Shown: positions 1-10,753 of the stretch, piece by piece
Layout: every line of letters starts with the position of its first letter
Numbering within the stretch: the first letter of the stretch is position 1
Assembly: GCA_001953115.1 (NCBI GenBank)
Contig: LSSL01000971.1
Coordinates: 3,469-18,344, forward strand
Source: Smittium mucronatum
Lineage: Eukaryota > Kickxellomycota > Harpellomycetes > Harpellales > Legeriomycetaceae
DNA length: 14,876 bases
Reading direction: 5' to 3'
The notes under the pieces: model-generated
The model's input: only the letters and a program-made list of their open reading frames with translations
Database searches by the model: none
What the model was told of the DNA's origin: nothing
Made by a program: the position numbers and the translations under genes

Positions 1-2930
1 TTAACTCTTGACTGCAAGTAACCTCAGTCATACAAATACTTGAAGCGATGTCGGGGGGGGGGGTATTTTGGCTGGTATATTGCACCCTCATCCCATAGGT
101 ACGCAGTCATAGCCCATCAAAGGAGCTTATGTAGTTAAGATAATGATATTTTCTATACGCCTTTTTCTTTTTTTCGTATTGTTTAGAATGGTTTTTACTG
201 ACGTTATCTTAAAATAAAATCCCGTGATACGAAAAAAAAAACCAGGATGTTATTTTTTTTATTCAGAGGTTTAATGGATTTAAAAAATATGCGAAATTTC
301 CTGTAGGTTTTCAGTCCTGACACCTTGTTTTCCATATCTATCAAATTATTTTTAATGTTCATATACTTATTTTGGTTAATCAGAAAGTACAAATTTTCTT
401 CCGATCAATTGAAAATATCCCATCTAGGAACATTTTAATAATAGTGACTTTATTGAATTTATCGCCTATATAGAAACAAACCGCCAAAAATAATTTTGCT
501 CATAGCTATTTGTTAACAGCAAGGATTAGAAATTTTTTTGTTGGGGGATTAAATAAATTCGATAACTCTCTGTAATTACACCAACTTTAAGTAATTACGG
601 TATTAATATGAAAAATATTATCATTCGTAATTTTCTAATGTCCTTATTCAGATATATGAGATTTTTAAACAACAGCAGATACTTATTTCTTTATACCAAT
701 GCGGGGTTTAAAATTTTCAAATATAGGGATAACATAAGAGAATAGATATAAAGCTTATGGAAAAAGTAATTTGAAAAAAATTCACTTATTAAATAAATGA
801 AGGAGTTGATTTGATATAACTGTAATGATTAGGAAATTTGGTCTAAATTAAAAAAACAAATCTTATTGGTTTTTTTAAACTAGTTATGACTGGTAATTTT
901 CAGTAATAAGATATAGTCTTTTTTGAACGAAGCGCTTTTTATTGAAACACTTGATAATTAGTAGCCCACATTTTTTTGTGGATTATCATTCTTTGGTACT
1001 TAAAATAAGCAATGGAATGTATAAGCTACGAATCTTTAGTTTTTTTAAACCCACCAACTTTTGAACCTATTTTTGTAAACTAAGCCATTTAGCTCATTAG
1101 TTTTTTTTATATTTAACCCTTTCAGGGCCATAGGATGTTTATGGCTTCTAGTTATTTCATTTTTTTTCTTCATAGATATTTTATTCATTAAACTTATTAT
1201 AAAGAATTATTTCTAGTATATTTTTTAATTGAACAAGAAAAAGGATACATTTTTGCGCTGGAAGTATTTTAATGTTTAAATAAACATTAGTTGATTGCAA
1301 CTTCATACTTTGATTTGAAGATGAAATGATTCAAAACCTACTTACAATTTACACACAAGTAACTTCGTCTGAACTTATTCCAATAAGATTCGCTTTTATT
1401 GACTTCTCCTTAGTCTATTACTTTAAAAGTCTCATTATACTTTGAATAAATGAATATAAAAACAAAATTTGGAGATTAAAATCATTAGATAATGGGATAT
1501 AACTTTTTATTTATAGTAAAACAAAACAGGGTAAACTTTAACTATTAATGATTACGTAATTAAGCAGTCTAGCTGATAAAGTGCTAAAAAAATATTATTT
1601 TATCGGCTTATGCTTATTGGCTGTTATGTTTTTTTATTGGCTGAATTGAAAATATTTTGATGATTAATTATATTATAATATTTTATTTCAAAAATAAGCA
1701 TCAATTATATAAGATCGGAATTTTTTAATAAAGCCTAGATTTTTAATAAAAACTATGGGTGACTTAACGGAAGAAATTTTCTGATTTTAATACTCATTTT
1801 TTTAGAAATGGAATCAGAAATTAATAAATAAAACATGTATTTTTTTAATTAATATCTTTTAACGAATTAAGTATATAAAAGATTTTTTCAGACCAATAAA
1901 TTCAAAATTACTAAAAAATAATTTTTTTTCGGGTAATTAATAAGCATACATACTTCATTACGATAATTTATCTAATGTTTTTTCAGGTCAAAATTATTAT
2001 AGCCACAAATATAATATTTTTGATTCAAAATTAATAATTTGATACAAAAAATAAAATCACCAAAAAAATTAAAGGTTAAAAGCCAAATTGCGATTCAGAA
2101 TTGTGTATATTGATGCAAAATTCATCTTGATTTTTTTTATTGGATCATTTAATCAGATTATATCTTACCTAAATTTAATTGGGTGATAATGTTTATATTT
2201 ATTAATAGATTTTTGGAATGCAGATTTATTTAAAAAAAATTCTTCAAAAAAATCAACTAGATGGTAAAAATAATATCTATTCTCTTCAGGAAATTCACAT
2301 CCTCACAAAAAAAATTCAAAAACTTTTAATACTAAAAAATTAGCTATTTGAAGACACGAAAATTAAATGGAATTATATTGGCGATACACCTTACTCGAAG
2401 ATGAGCTATAATGGTCTAAAATGACAATTTCTACAATAAGATTCTTGGAAAGTGCTTTTAAAAATTTTTTTGTTGTAAAAACAAGAAATCAACGAGTTGT
2501 AAATTCATGATAAGAATAGACCATTATAATAAAAATATGGTTAGATTTTATCAATCAAAACGTCATAACATAGCTTGCCAAGAAGTAAATCCCAAAACCA
2601 ACTTTAAGTCTTTAGTACTAAATAAATACATAATCAGAGTATAGCTATCCTGTGAAATGAAAAAGGAACTTTTTAAAAGTGTATTTTTAATTAAGAATGA
2701 GCAGATATATATCTAATATCTGGTTAAGATAGAAGGAAAAAACCAAAATCACAATCACAATTAACCACTTCTGCTTTAGAAGAAATAATAATAAAATATT
2801 TATTGTATGAAGGAATAAAAAAAAAAAATCATACATTTCCAAATAATTAATTTCTCTAGGTAATTTAACTAAAAAAATAATTCTAAAAAATTTTTTTAGC
2901 GCAAATTTATTTGTTTTTTAATTTAAAATT
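1..2930. other. AT-rich gene-free DNA
   Basis: I see no supportable gene here. The first 130 bases are less AT-rich than what follows and contain an 11-base G run at 53-63; they may be the edge of another decayed element, but nothing in them is recognisable. The rest is dominated by A and T runs with stops in every frame. A 62-codon ATG-started minus-strand frame at 204-392 is within what chance gives at this composition. A perfect 11-base inverted pair (tataatggtct at 2407-2417, its complement at 2517-2527) does not extend convincingly. Confidence 0.6.
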
Positions 2931-3935
2931 TAAAAATTAGAAAATTTGAAGATTTTTATCACTCCAAAAAGTTTTTTAAAAATGGCGAGTGAATCTAAAA
3001 TGATATATATAGATGCTACTCACATAAGTATTAATCCTGATCATCCTTTCCACATATTAGTATTTTCAGATATTAATGGTGTTTTTTTATTATCGGGTAT
3101 ATCTATAGTTTTAAACGAGCCTTTGGAAACTTATTATAGTTTTCTTTTTGGGCTTAAAAAAGAGATCGAAAACACTTTTTTTGGCTTCAAATCAACACAC
3201 ATCATTTCAAAATTTTCCTTCTATTAGAAAAGCGGTTCATGGATTTTTTTTCTTCTAATATAACCCGTGACAACTGCTGGGCTCCTGTTTTTAGAAGTAT
3301 GATAAATAACCTTAACCCCTTTTTAAAATTCAAGAAAAAAAATCAATGATATAATTTTTTTACAACTGTCTAGTTCTGATTAATTTTTTGAAACTATGGC
3401 TCGAATTGTTTATAGAAAAATGGACAGCATTTGAGGAGGTAGATAATTTCGTAAAAATATTTTTGAGAAAACATATCAAAATTAACTTTAATTGGTATGA
3501 GGGCTTTAACTTATTTGACCCAAGTAAAAAAAAATTACCGGAGTGCTTTAAATTTATAATAAAAAACATTTTTAAGAATTGGATTTTTTTTGAATAATTT
3601 TATTTTTTGATCTAAGTAAGTCAGTAATGTTTGATATTTCAAGTGAAATAAAACCTAACATGAAAATTCCTGTGTATGAAAAAAGAGAGTTAATATCCCC
3701 AGAATTGTATTTTATCTACCACACTAACTTTAAAAAAAGTAGAGTATCGATTATATTTGCTTCAGAAGAACCAGTTAGTCAAACTAAACTTCTAGTAATA
3801 AAGATAAAGTATCCTCAAACACACATTTTAATATACGGGAATATAAGGAAGTCCATTGAAAATTTTCTACACTCAGAATTACGAATCCTAAGATGGCTTG
3901 GAAGCAAGCTGTTTTTAATTGCTATAATCATATAA
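2931..3935 (+). pseudogene. MULE-type transposase, decayed and frameshifted
   Basis: This is a relic of a Mutator-like (MULE) DDE transposase, the enzyme that cuts and pastes a DNA transposon. Four pieces line up in family order. In 2931-3227 the text KIFITPKSFLKMASESKM, then YIDATH, then a strand-rich stretch ending in FLFGLKKEI, fits the start of the catalytic domain with the first Asp. In 3229-3349, in other frames, KAVHGF and NCWAPVFRSM fit the block around the family's CWAH motif, with His replaced by Pro. In 3388-3597 come FIEKW, NWYEGFNLFDPSKKKLPE and FKFIIKN, fitting the WYEG...PSTNN.LE...IK block, with the Glu kept. The piece at 3627-3935 is open but only weakly family-like; no SWIM CxC...CxH zinc finger is seen. 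Frames run 3, 1, 2, 1, 3; one shift sits in a T run at 3244-3251. The open frames at 2946 and 3388 begin with TTG, not ATG, so they are internal fragments. The block holding the second catalytic Asp is not readable. Confidence 0.8.
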
Positions 3936-5820
3936 AATATATAGGTTACTATTACTTTTACTAATACTTGAGAAAATAAACTAAAATTTATATGATAAAT
4001 ATAACAATTTTAACTTCAAAAAAGAAAAGAAGAAGGCCAAAAAATATCTCAAAGAGCGCTTCTATTTTAATGTATAAAAATTTTAAATTTTTTATTATAC
4101 GACTTATAAATAAATTATATTTAAAATAAGACATCAAAATTAGCAACAACTCTTATTAAAATTTAAAAATTTAAAGAATATATCGATTTTTTTTTTTAAA
4201 TAAGCGATTTATTTCAAGAATTTTTAATTTTTTAAGCTAAAGTGCATATTTTCTTTGGGTACCATTTTTTATAGAAAATTTAGGTGCTTTGATTATAATC
4301 ATTTAATTATATGATTCATAAACTGATATTGTGGCTTTTCATATAATGATTTTTTTAATTTAAAATAAAAATTTTAGAGTAAGATTTAATAAAGAATAGA
4401 TCTTTATAAGAACAATCACAATAAAAATCACTTAAATAATATACCAGTTTTATGTCAAATACGAAAAATAATTTTATTTAAATACAAACAAAATTTATTT
4501 ATTATAGTTGGATTCATCCAAAAAACATATAGAATATCAACAGTTAACTAAATTTAATACCACTCAAAATTTTGTAAGCCCATTTAATGTTAAATATATC
4601 AACTATATTTGGAATAAAATGAAATGAAATAAAATAAAAAAATCTAATAGTGAAAAATGAATTATAGATTATAATAAATTATATTTACAAAATGATTTAC
4701 CTAGAGCCATATCGTTAATATAGTCTGTTTACTTAAAAAAATTGGTACAAAGAATCCAATTTTCATTTTGATGAAGATTTTCTGGTCTGAGGCTTGGTAT
4801 GGTATAGAACTGAGAGGTCCTAACAATTATATAATGGAATGATAAAAGTAAATTTAGTATTTTAGTGTTTTTTTTAGTGAATATGAATGATTAAATTAAG
4901 TATAGAATCAGAGATGAAATTTTTTTTATAATATTAAGTCGGTAATTAAAGTGTACTTATATAACGATGGGTTGGCAGAAAAAACTATTATTTTGGTGAA
5001 TCATTGAGGGCTTTTTTGAAATGAGCTATCTATTTTGTTTTAAATTTTCTGTTTTCGCATTTTATATTGCGTTGTGGGCTCGAATTTTCATTAAAAACTT
5101 GCTAATATGATTGCTTAAAAAGATCCAAATAGGTCGTATATCGTATTATTGGTATTTTTGGCACAATTAGTGATCAATAAAATTGAGCTTCTAAATTTCA
5201 AATTTATACTGAATTATTTAGCTACTATGATTTTTATTTGACCTGATTGTTGAGATACCGATTTCATAATAAAAAAGTCTTTTAAAAAATGAAATTTAAG
5301 TAAATTCGTAAAGAAGTGCTTATAGAAATATGTATTAAATTTAGCGTTGCATTTTTTAGTGCTACTGAGTTTTTTCTATTTACAAATATATATTTTATGA
5401 AAAATATATAAAAAAAAATTGATAGCTGAAATTAAATATAGTTCAATATTATTTAATTTTATTATAGCATCAAAAAAATCACATAATGAATAAGATTCAA
5501 ACTTTTTTGCATCAATCTATCTAACTATGAGCCAATAAAAATTAAACTCTTTTTTATTATAAATAAAATCCTTTTCTTTGTATCTATTTACATAATTTTG
5601 AATCTAAAAAAAAAAATGTATCAAAATAAGATCGACCTGTTTTTAATATTAATGGATATGATTTATAGGTATAATGCAATTTTTTAATAATTATCTTTAT
5701 TAGATAATTTATTTTTGGTTTTAATATTGAATTAATACTGGAAAAAGAATCATAAAATTATTAGAATCGAAAATTTGGTTGCAAAAATATATATAGGTAT
5801 TCTTGTTTTAATTTATTATG
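3936..5820. other. AT-rich DNA, nothing recognisable
   Basis: Stops are dense in all frames and no coding block resembles a known family. I looked here for terminal inverted repeats matching the left flank of the MULE relic (2500-2930). I found only low-complexity agreement such as aaatttaaaaattt, which is expected at this composition. Confidence 0.6.
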
Positions 5821-6125
5821 CTAATAGTGAAATAAATGATATATTTCAATAATATGAACTTTCATCAAATAAAAAAAAATTTAAAAAGAATTCACCAATG
5901 TTAATTTATGAATTTATTTGATTTTAAATTAGATAAAATGATATAAACCGAAAAAAGAGTTGATTAGTCAATATTGTAATAGTGGGATTTTATAAGCAAA
6001 TATTGATCTGTATCAATAAAATGGTTTAGTCGAAATAAATGCGTATTTATCAACTTAACGCAATTTTTTTAATAAAAAAAACTATAAATATTAAACTCAG
6101 CTTAGTTAATAAGTTCGAGTTTATT
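5821..6125 (+). repeat. Foldback structure A, left arm
   Basis: This arm is the inverted counterpart of 6775-7075. Matched anchors include aagaattcac (5886-5895 with 7005-7014), tatttgatttta (5915-5926 with 6974-6985) and aaaatggttta (6018-6028 with 6871-6881). Paired coordinates sum to 12899-12901 throughout, so the alignment is essentially gapless over at least 140 bp. Similarity continues outward, with small gaps, to about 5821 and inward, weaker, to about 6125. No protein is encoded. It could be a foldback or MITE-type element, the terminal repeats of a larger dead transposon, or two inverted copies of one repeat. No target-site duplication was identified, so the outer limits are approximate. 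Confidence 0.8.
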
Positions 6126-6774
6126 TAAAATATTTTATTTTGACGGAATAAAATAAAGCCTATCAAAATAAATCGATTTTTATAAATTTATTCATAATAT
6201 TTTAAAATTAAATCAATGATATAGTCCATACTTCACGAAAAGGATTTTATTTTTATTTTTACCCCCTCAAATTAAATTAAAACACTATTTTATTGGAGCT
6301 TAAACTCAATATTTATACCATTGAGAATATTTAATCCCTTCTTTATTTTAATCTAGACTTAGAAAAAATATATATCAGTTATATTGAAATATAAGAAAGA
6401 AAGAATAAATATTAGTCTTTAAATTTTTTTGGCTAATTTTCAATTCATCGAAAATGCGGTTATTACGGAAATTTATAATTCAATTATGTAAAAATAATAT
6501 TTTTAATTTAATGGATGTTTTTAGAGTCGATATTAAAAAATTGGTATTCCCCTTTTATTGGTGCTATCTAAAAATAAATAGTATTATATAATAGCGGAAT
6601 AGAAATTAATAAAAAATGAGCGGGATTGTAAATGGATAATAATAGAGAGTTTTTTTAAAAAAAATTCTCAATGCTTTAAACAGCCAAAATCATAATAACA
6701 CATAAAATTTTTATTAGTGTATACATACATTTTAATAGTTTTGATCTATTTTGGTAAAAAAATAGTATATCAAT
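6126..6774. other. Core between the arms of foldback A
   Basis: About 650 bp of AT-rich DNA separates the two arms. There is no open frame of note and no transposase motif. If A is a non-autonomous element, this is its internal region. Confidence 0.5.
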
Positions 6775-7075
6775 TAAATGATAAATTATTAAATAAACAG
6801 ATTTTAATATATTTGATTTATTTTTATTGAAAAAATCGTGTTTTATTAATAAGAACGCGTTTATTTCAATTAAACCATTTTGTTGAAATATATCAATATT
6901 TACTTATATAACACCACTATTTCAATATATGTATAATCAACCCTTTTTTTGAGTTATATCCTTTTATCTAATGTAAAATCAAATAATTTAATAGATTAAT
7001 ATTCGTGAATTCTTTATAATTTTTTTTTTTTTGAAAGCCCATACTATTGAAATAAACCCACCTGTTGCACTGGAG
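6775..7075 (-). repeat. Foldback structure A, right arm
   Basis: Reverse complement partner of 5821-6125, with the anchors listed under the left arm. It carries a CpG-rich word, aacgcgtttatt (6855-6866), whose counterpart in the left arm reads with TG in place of the first CG. The outer part contains a T run at about 7019-7032 facing an A run in the other arm, which causes the few gaps. By eye, identity between the arms is roughly 75-80%, so the element is old. Confidence 0.8.
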
Positions 7076-8480
7076 CCTATTAAAGGTATTATTTATATTA
7101 TTAAGAAATAAATTAATAACCGACTGGTAAATAAATATGGAAATTTAAAAAAGTAGAAGGATATTTATTTTGAAACTTCTATTATTTTTTCCCAACAGTT
7201 TATTTTTTCGAAAATTCCTTGTCCCAAAATTTTTTTCATCTATTATTAACTAATAAGTATGATTAAAAAATTTCTTGGCAGTTTTTTTCTTTATGATCAA
7301 TAAATGCAAAAAAGTCTTTAATATTAAAAAAATGGTATTATTTACTCCAATTTTATTTATTCAGGTTGAGGATATAAAATAATTGCCTCCATGGTGGTGA
7401 TATAATTTTAAAATACCTCATATGAACGATCTCTTTTTTAATTTTGATCAAAAAACCAGGGAATATATACATATCTAAAGTTTACATGTACTCATGTCGC
7501 CTTATTTATACTATAGAAAAATCATTAAGGCCATCAAAGTTATTCGGTTAGGCTGTTATTTGCATTTGGAGTATAAATATCTAGTGCAAAAAATAATAAA
7601 GCATCTAATAAATGATAATAAGTCGAATATTTGAACTATAAATATAGCTGGAATTTCTTGAAAGTTCTAAAATCAAAACTTTACTGGAGCTAGGAAGAAG
7701 ATATGAAAGATAAGGTTATTACTTATCGAAATTTTCTATTAATTATCTTTAAATCATATAATTAGCCATTTAATGATTCGGGATGAGAGCCTAAGGTTAG
7801 CTTTTCTTTGTCTAATTTCTATAAAAATATTTTCTGATTCTAAAATTAAATGGATTTAAAAATATTAAAAAAATCAGCTTGACTCATATAAATCTACCCT
7901 GAATTATCGAATGTAGTATTATGGAATTTTGAGACACATTGGGGTTGTGAAAGAATTTATAATAGTGCCCATATCCTAATTTGGGTTTTAAAAGAGTCCG
8001 ATTATAAATTTGAAGATTTTTTTCGATTTAAAATCCATAATCTATACGTATTATTTTATATTACAATAAAAAAGGTAATAATGGAACTTCGATAATTTTT
8101 AATATTAATGGTTACCAAAATGTTTAAAATAAATATTTTTTCAATTTTTTTTACTCGAAATTTTATTACTTTATTGAAAATTTTTTTTTACAAAAATGAA
8201 TAAATTATAAAATATTACTGGATATGTTAACATTAATAAAAAATCATAGTGATGTTGGGATTGAACATGTTTTTGAACTAGTTCAAAGAAGGATAAATAT
8301 ATGCTTAAATCATTGAGCGTTTAATTATAATTTTAAAGATAAAAATCTAGAAAATTTTATAAAAAATCTGATCCCTAATAAAGAAATAAAAAAAGTGAGC
8401 TCATATATATATTGGGCCATGTAATTCCAAAAAAAAATCTTTACAAGTTAAAAATTATACTAGGATCGAATTCTTATCAC
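7076..8480. other. AT-rich DNA, nothing recognisable
   Basis: No coding block, RNA gene or long repeat was seen. A 16-base direct match, tttttaatattaatgg, occurs near 5640 and again near 8096 but does not extend on either side. Confidence 0.6.
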
Positions 8481-8779
8481 TAGGCTACCAAAAAAATTCA
8501 GGATATTGAATGAAATAAAGGCTTTTTTTGGCTATTATTTAAACTAAAAAAAAACAAAATAACTTTTTTAAAATGTTTTAAGAAATGATAAAATAATTGG
8601 ATATATTTATAAAAAATTTTATAAATCGGGAAAATGGGTTTATTTTGGGATAAACGCGTTTAGTTGAAAATTCCAGAGACATTTAAAAATTGGCAAATTT
8701 TTTAAACTAAATGCGAATTTATGAATTTAACGCATTTTATTCAAGTTGAAACCAATTTATCAAAATATTTATCAATATA
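8481..8779 (+). repeat. Foldback structure B, left arm
   Basis: This arm is the inverted counterpart of 9330-9624. A 22-base perfect match starts aatgggtttattttgggata (8633-8654 with 9454-9475). Further anchors are taggctacc at 8481-8489 against ggcagccta at 9616-9624 (one mismatch) and ttatcaatata at 8769-8779 against 9330-9340. Coordinate sums stay between 18105 and 18109, so the arms align nearly without gaps for about 297 bp at roughly 80% identity. Similarity stops sharply at the inner end and fades beyond 8481 outward. The arm also carries the aaatgcg...aacgca motif (8706-8740) shared with structure A. Confidence 0.88.
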
Positions 8780-9329
8780 ATATCTATTTATTGGTATCCG
8801 AATTTTAAGCCAAATTTCAAAAAAATATTCAAACTATAGTTCCAGTCTAGGATTTTTAAATTTGGTTTATTTAATGGATCGCATTTAAAAATAACTGGAA
8901 AAGGTTTTAAAACATTTGTTATTTTTTATGATTTTCTTAAATTTCCAAAATAAAAAATAAGGCGTAAAAGAAGCATATTGAAATTATGAGACATAATTTA
9001 CGATATTTAGAAACTTAACTAAATCACGTATCCTAAATAAATAAGACTTTAAAAATGTTAATTAAAGTTATTTGTATATTTTATTACACCTTATCTTTAT
9101 TTAAAACGATAACTAAAGGTATTTTCAATACCAAAGTAATAAAGGGGAAGATATTTTATTAAATACTTTTTGAATAACTTGAAAAATATAAAAAAAAATT
9201 ATTTTAAAGCTTAAATGAAATATTAGAGGGTTTTTTTTTGATAATTGGCTCCAATAATGAAAAAATGCATTTTTTTTTTTTATCTGGCGATTTTAATGAA
9301 AAATCTGGATCGAGTGATTATTATTTTGG
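8780..9329. other. Core between the arms of foldback B
   Basis: About 550 bp of AT-rich DNA with no coding potential. The two inner junctions are sharp: the arms match up to ttatcaatata and diverge immediately afterwards. That is what one expects of terminal repeats flanking a unique core. Confidence 0.5.
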
Positions 9330-9624
9330 TATATTGATAAAAGTTTTGAGAAATTGGTTTCAAAATGATTAAAATGTTTTAAATTGACAAATTCACATTT
9401 ATTTGAAAATGGAACCAATTTTCAAATATTTCTGATATTTATAAATAAAAACTTTTATCCCAAAATAAACCCATTAACCGGATTTCTAGAATTTATCATA
9501 GATATATCAAATTATTATATCACCTTTTAAAACATCCGAAAAAATCATTTTATTTTGTTTAGTTTAGATAATAATAAAAAAAGCATTTATTTAATTCAAT
9601 AGCCTGAATTTTGTTGGCAGCCTA
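9330..9624 (-). repeat. Foldback structure B, right arm
   Basis: Reverse complement partner of 8481-8779. Compared with the left arm it has lost several CpG dinucleotides: the word aaatgcg of the left arm corresponds to aaatgtg here, and aaacgcg corresponds to aaaagtt. It ends about 137 bp before the left end of the DIRS element, so the DIRS copy lies next to B, not inside it. Confidence 0.88.
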
Positions 9625-9761
9625 CTGAATATAAATTTTTATAAATTAAATCCCACCAATAAATTTAATTATTCGACTAAATTAAGATTTTTTTTTTAAA
9701 AAAATTATATACATTTAAGCAATGTAATATAGACCATCTGTTCTAAGAATGCCTTTAAAAT

Positions 9762-9906
9762 ATTATTATAAATCAAATAAGAGACATATTAAGTGTTAAA
9801 ATCTTATTGGGTAAAAAAAACCGAAATATAATATAATAAATAAAAGTGAACTAATTTTTTTTTATGATATGGGCTGTGAAGTACGGCTTAGAGATATCCT
9901 TATCAT
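9762..9906 (+). repeat. DIRS left inverted terminal repeat
   Basis: About 145 bp, matching the reverse complement of 13927-14067. The strongest shared blocks are tttatgatatgggctgtgaa (9861-9880 with 13953-13972) and atcttattgggtaaaa (9801-9816 with 14017-14032). The first 29 bases also match, in reverse complement, the internal complementary region at 13794-13822 with about two mismatches. That second match fixes the outer end near 9762. Confidence 0.92.
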
Positions 9907-9988
9907 ATTTTTTTTCGCAAAGGTACTCTAACAGCATAAAAGATTTTGTTTTTTAAATATTTTATCTAAGTGTATAAAATTTTTTACA
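9907..9988 (+). promoter_or_regulatory. DIRS leader between left repeat and Gag
   Basis: An 82-bp stretch between the end of the terminal repeat and the Gag ATG. It would be the transcribed leader of the element. I see no clear promoter motif. The base three before the ATG is A (acaATG), a favourable context for a eukaryotic start. Confidence 0.35.
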
Positions 9989-10753
9989 ATGTCTGAAGAT
10001 ACAAACGCCAAGTTAAATGAACTTACAGCGTTTTTCCGTCATTTAATGGGCAAAAGAAAGCCCAAGATCGAGGAGGAGTACCTGTTTTTCACACCTATAA
10101 TTCCCGCCACTGAACTTTCCATCTATGCAAAACTCGCTAAAGCTTTGTCTTCTATCAACGAGGACCGCAAGACCGCTGTTTATACATACTTCAAGACCGG
10201 TTCTATTAAATGTTTCCCACAATCGTCGAAAGATTTGTCTTTGACTGCGGTGAAGAAATTGGAATTGAAGTTATAAGCAATTCAGACCGCGCTAGATCAG
10301 GCAACTAGTCCAATAGAATATTATGTACATAAGAAGATTCAGAATAATCCTGAATAATAGTAACTGAGGATCCCGAAGTTACTTTCGCAAACACTATGCG
10401 CGTCTTGCTATCCGATATAGCAACCTCAAAAAATCAGAATAGACTGAGCAACCTCCACAAGGCAATGGAACTCCCAGGAAGAGTAAAACAGATATTAGAA
10501 ACAGACAAAAAGCTTCTGATGAACTAGAATGTCTTCGATTTATTGCTTGAAAAAAAGAAAATTGATACCCGTAAGAGACGAATCCAGCCTTTTCGTAAGC
10601 GCCAGCAAGTGTCAGTCCCGTATGAGAGCACCAGAAGTAAAGTTGCAATGGCGAAAAATACCTCAGCTGATAGCACCCCAGCCCCAAATAACCTTCCTTA
10701 AAAAAATCAACAAAATTTTCGTGGAAGAGTCCGCGGAAAAGGGTCCCATTAGG
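9989..10753 (+). pseudogene. gag: DIRS Gag-like protein, broken
   Basis: This is the first reading frame of the element and is expected to give the structural RNA-binding protein. It starts at the ATG in acaATG and reads 95 codons, including YLFFTPIIPATELSIYAKLA, to a TAA at 10274-10276. The same frame continues past that stop with SPIEYYVHKKIQNNPE, then meets clustered stops. Coding character then moves to another frame from 10363 (TEDPEVTFANTMRVLLSDIA) and runs to about 10753 with stops at 10525-10527 and 10699-10701. The C-terminal part is basic (KRRIQPFRKRQQ) and ends in an RG-rich stretch (FRGRVRGKG), plausible for nucleic-acid binding. No zinc knuckle is seen, as is common for DIRS Gag. 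The assignment rests on position and these features, not on a strong domain motif. Confidence 0.72.

Noticed and set aside
204..392. A 62-codon ATG-started open frame on the minus strand
   Set aside because: Low-complexity, no motif and no neighbouring coding blocks; frames of this length are expected by chance in about 9 kb of such AT-rich DNA.
1570..1609. Hairpin formed by agctgataaa and tttatcggct, considered as a terminator
   Set aside because: One mismatch, an 18-base loop and no adjacent gene; expected by chance in this composition.
2407..2527. Perfect 11-base inverted pair 100 bp apart, considered as a terminal repeat of the MULE
   Set aside because: No convincing extension in either direction and no partner downstream of the transposase relic.
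3360..3569. Minus-strand open frame of 69 codons
   Set aside because: It is antisense to the WYEG block of the MULE transposase relic, which explains its openness.
6100..6130. A gttcgagt word resembling a tRNA T-loop
   Set aside because: No acceptor, D or anticodon stems around it.
5640..8111. 16-base direct match tttttaatattaatgg at two places
   Set aside because: Flanks do not match and the word is low complexity.
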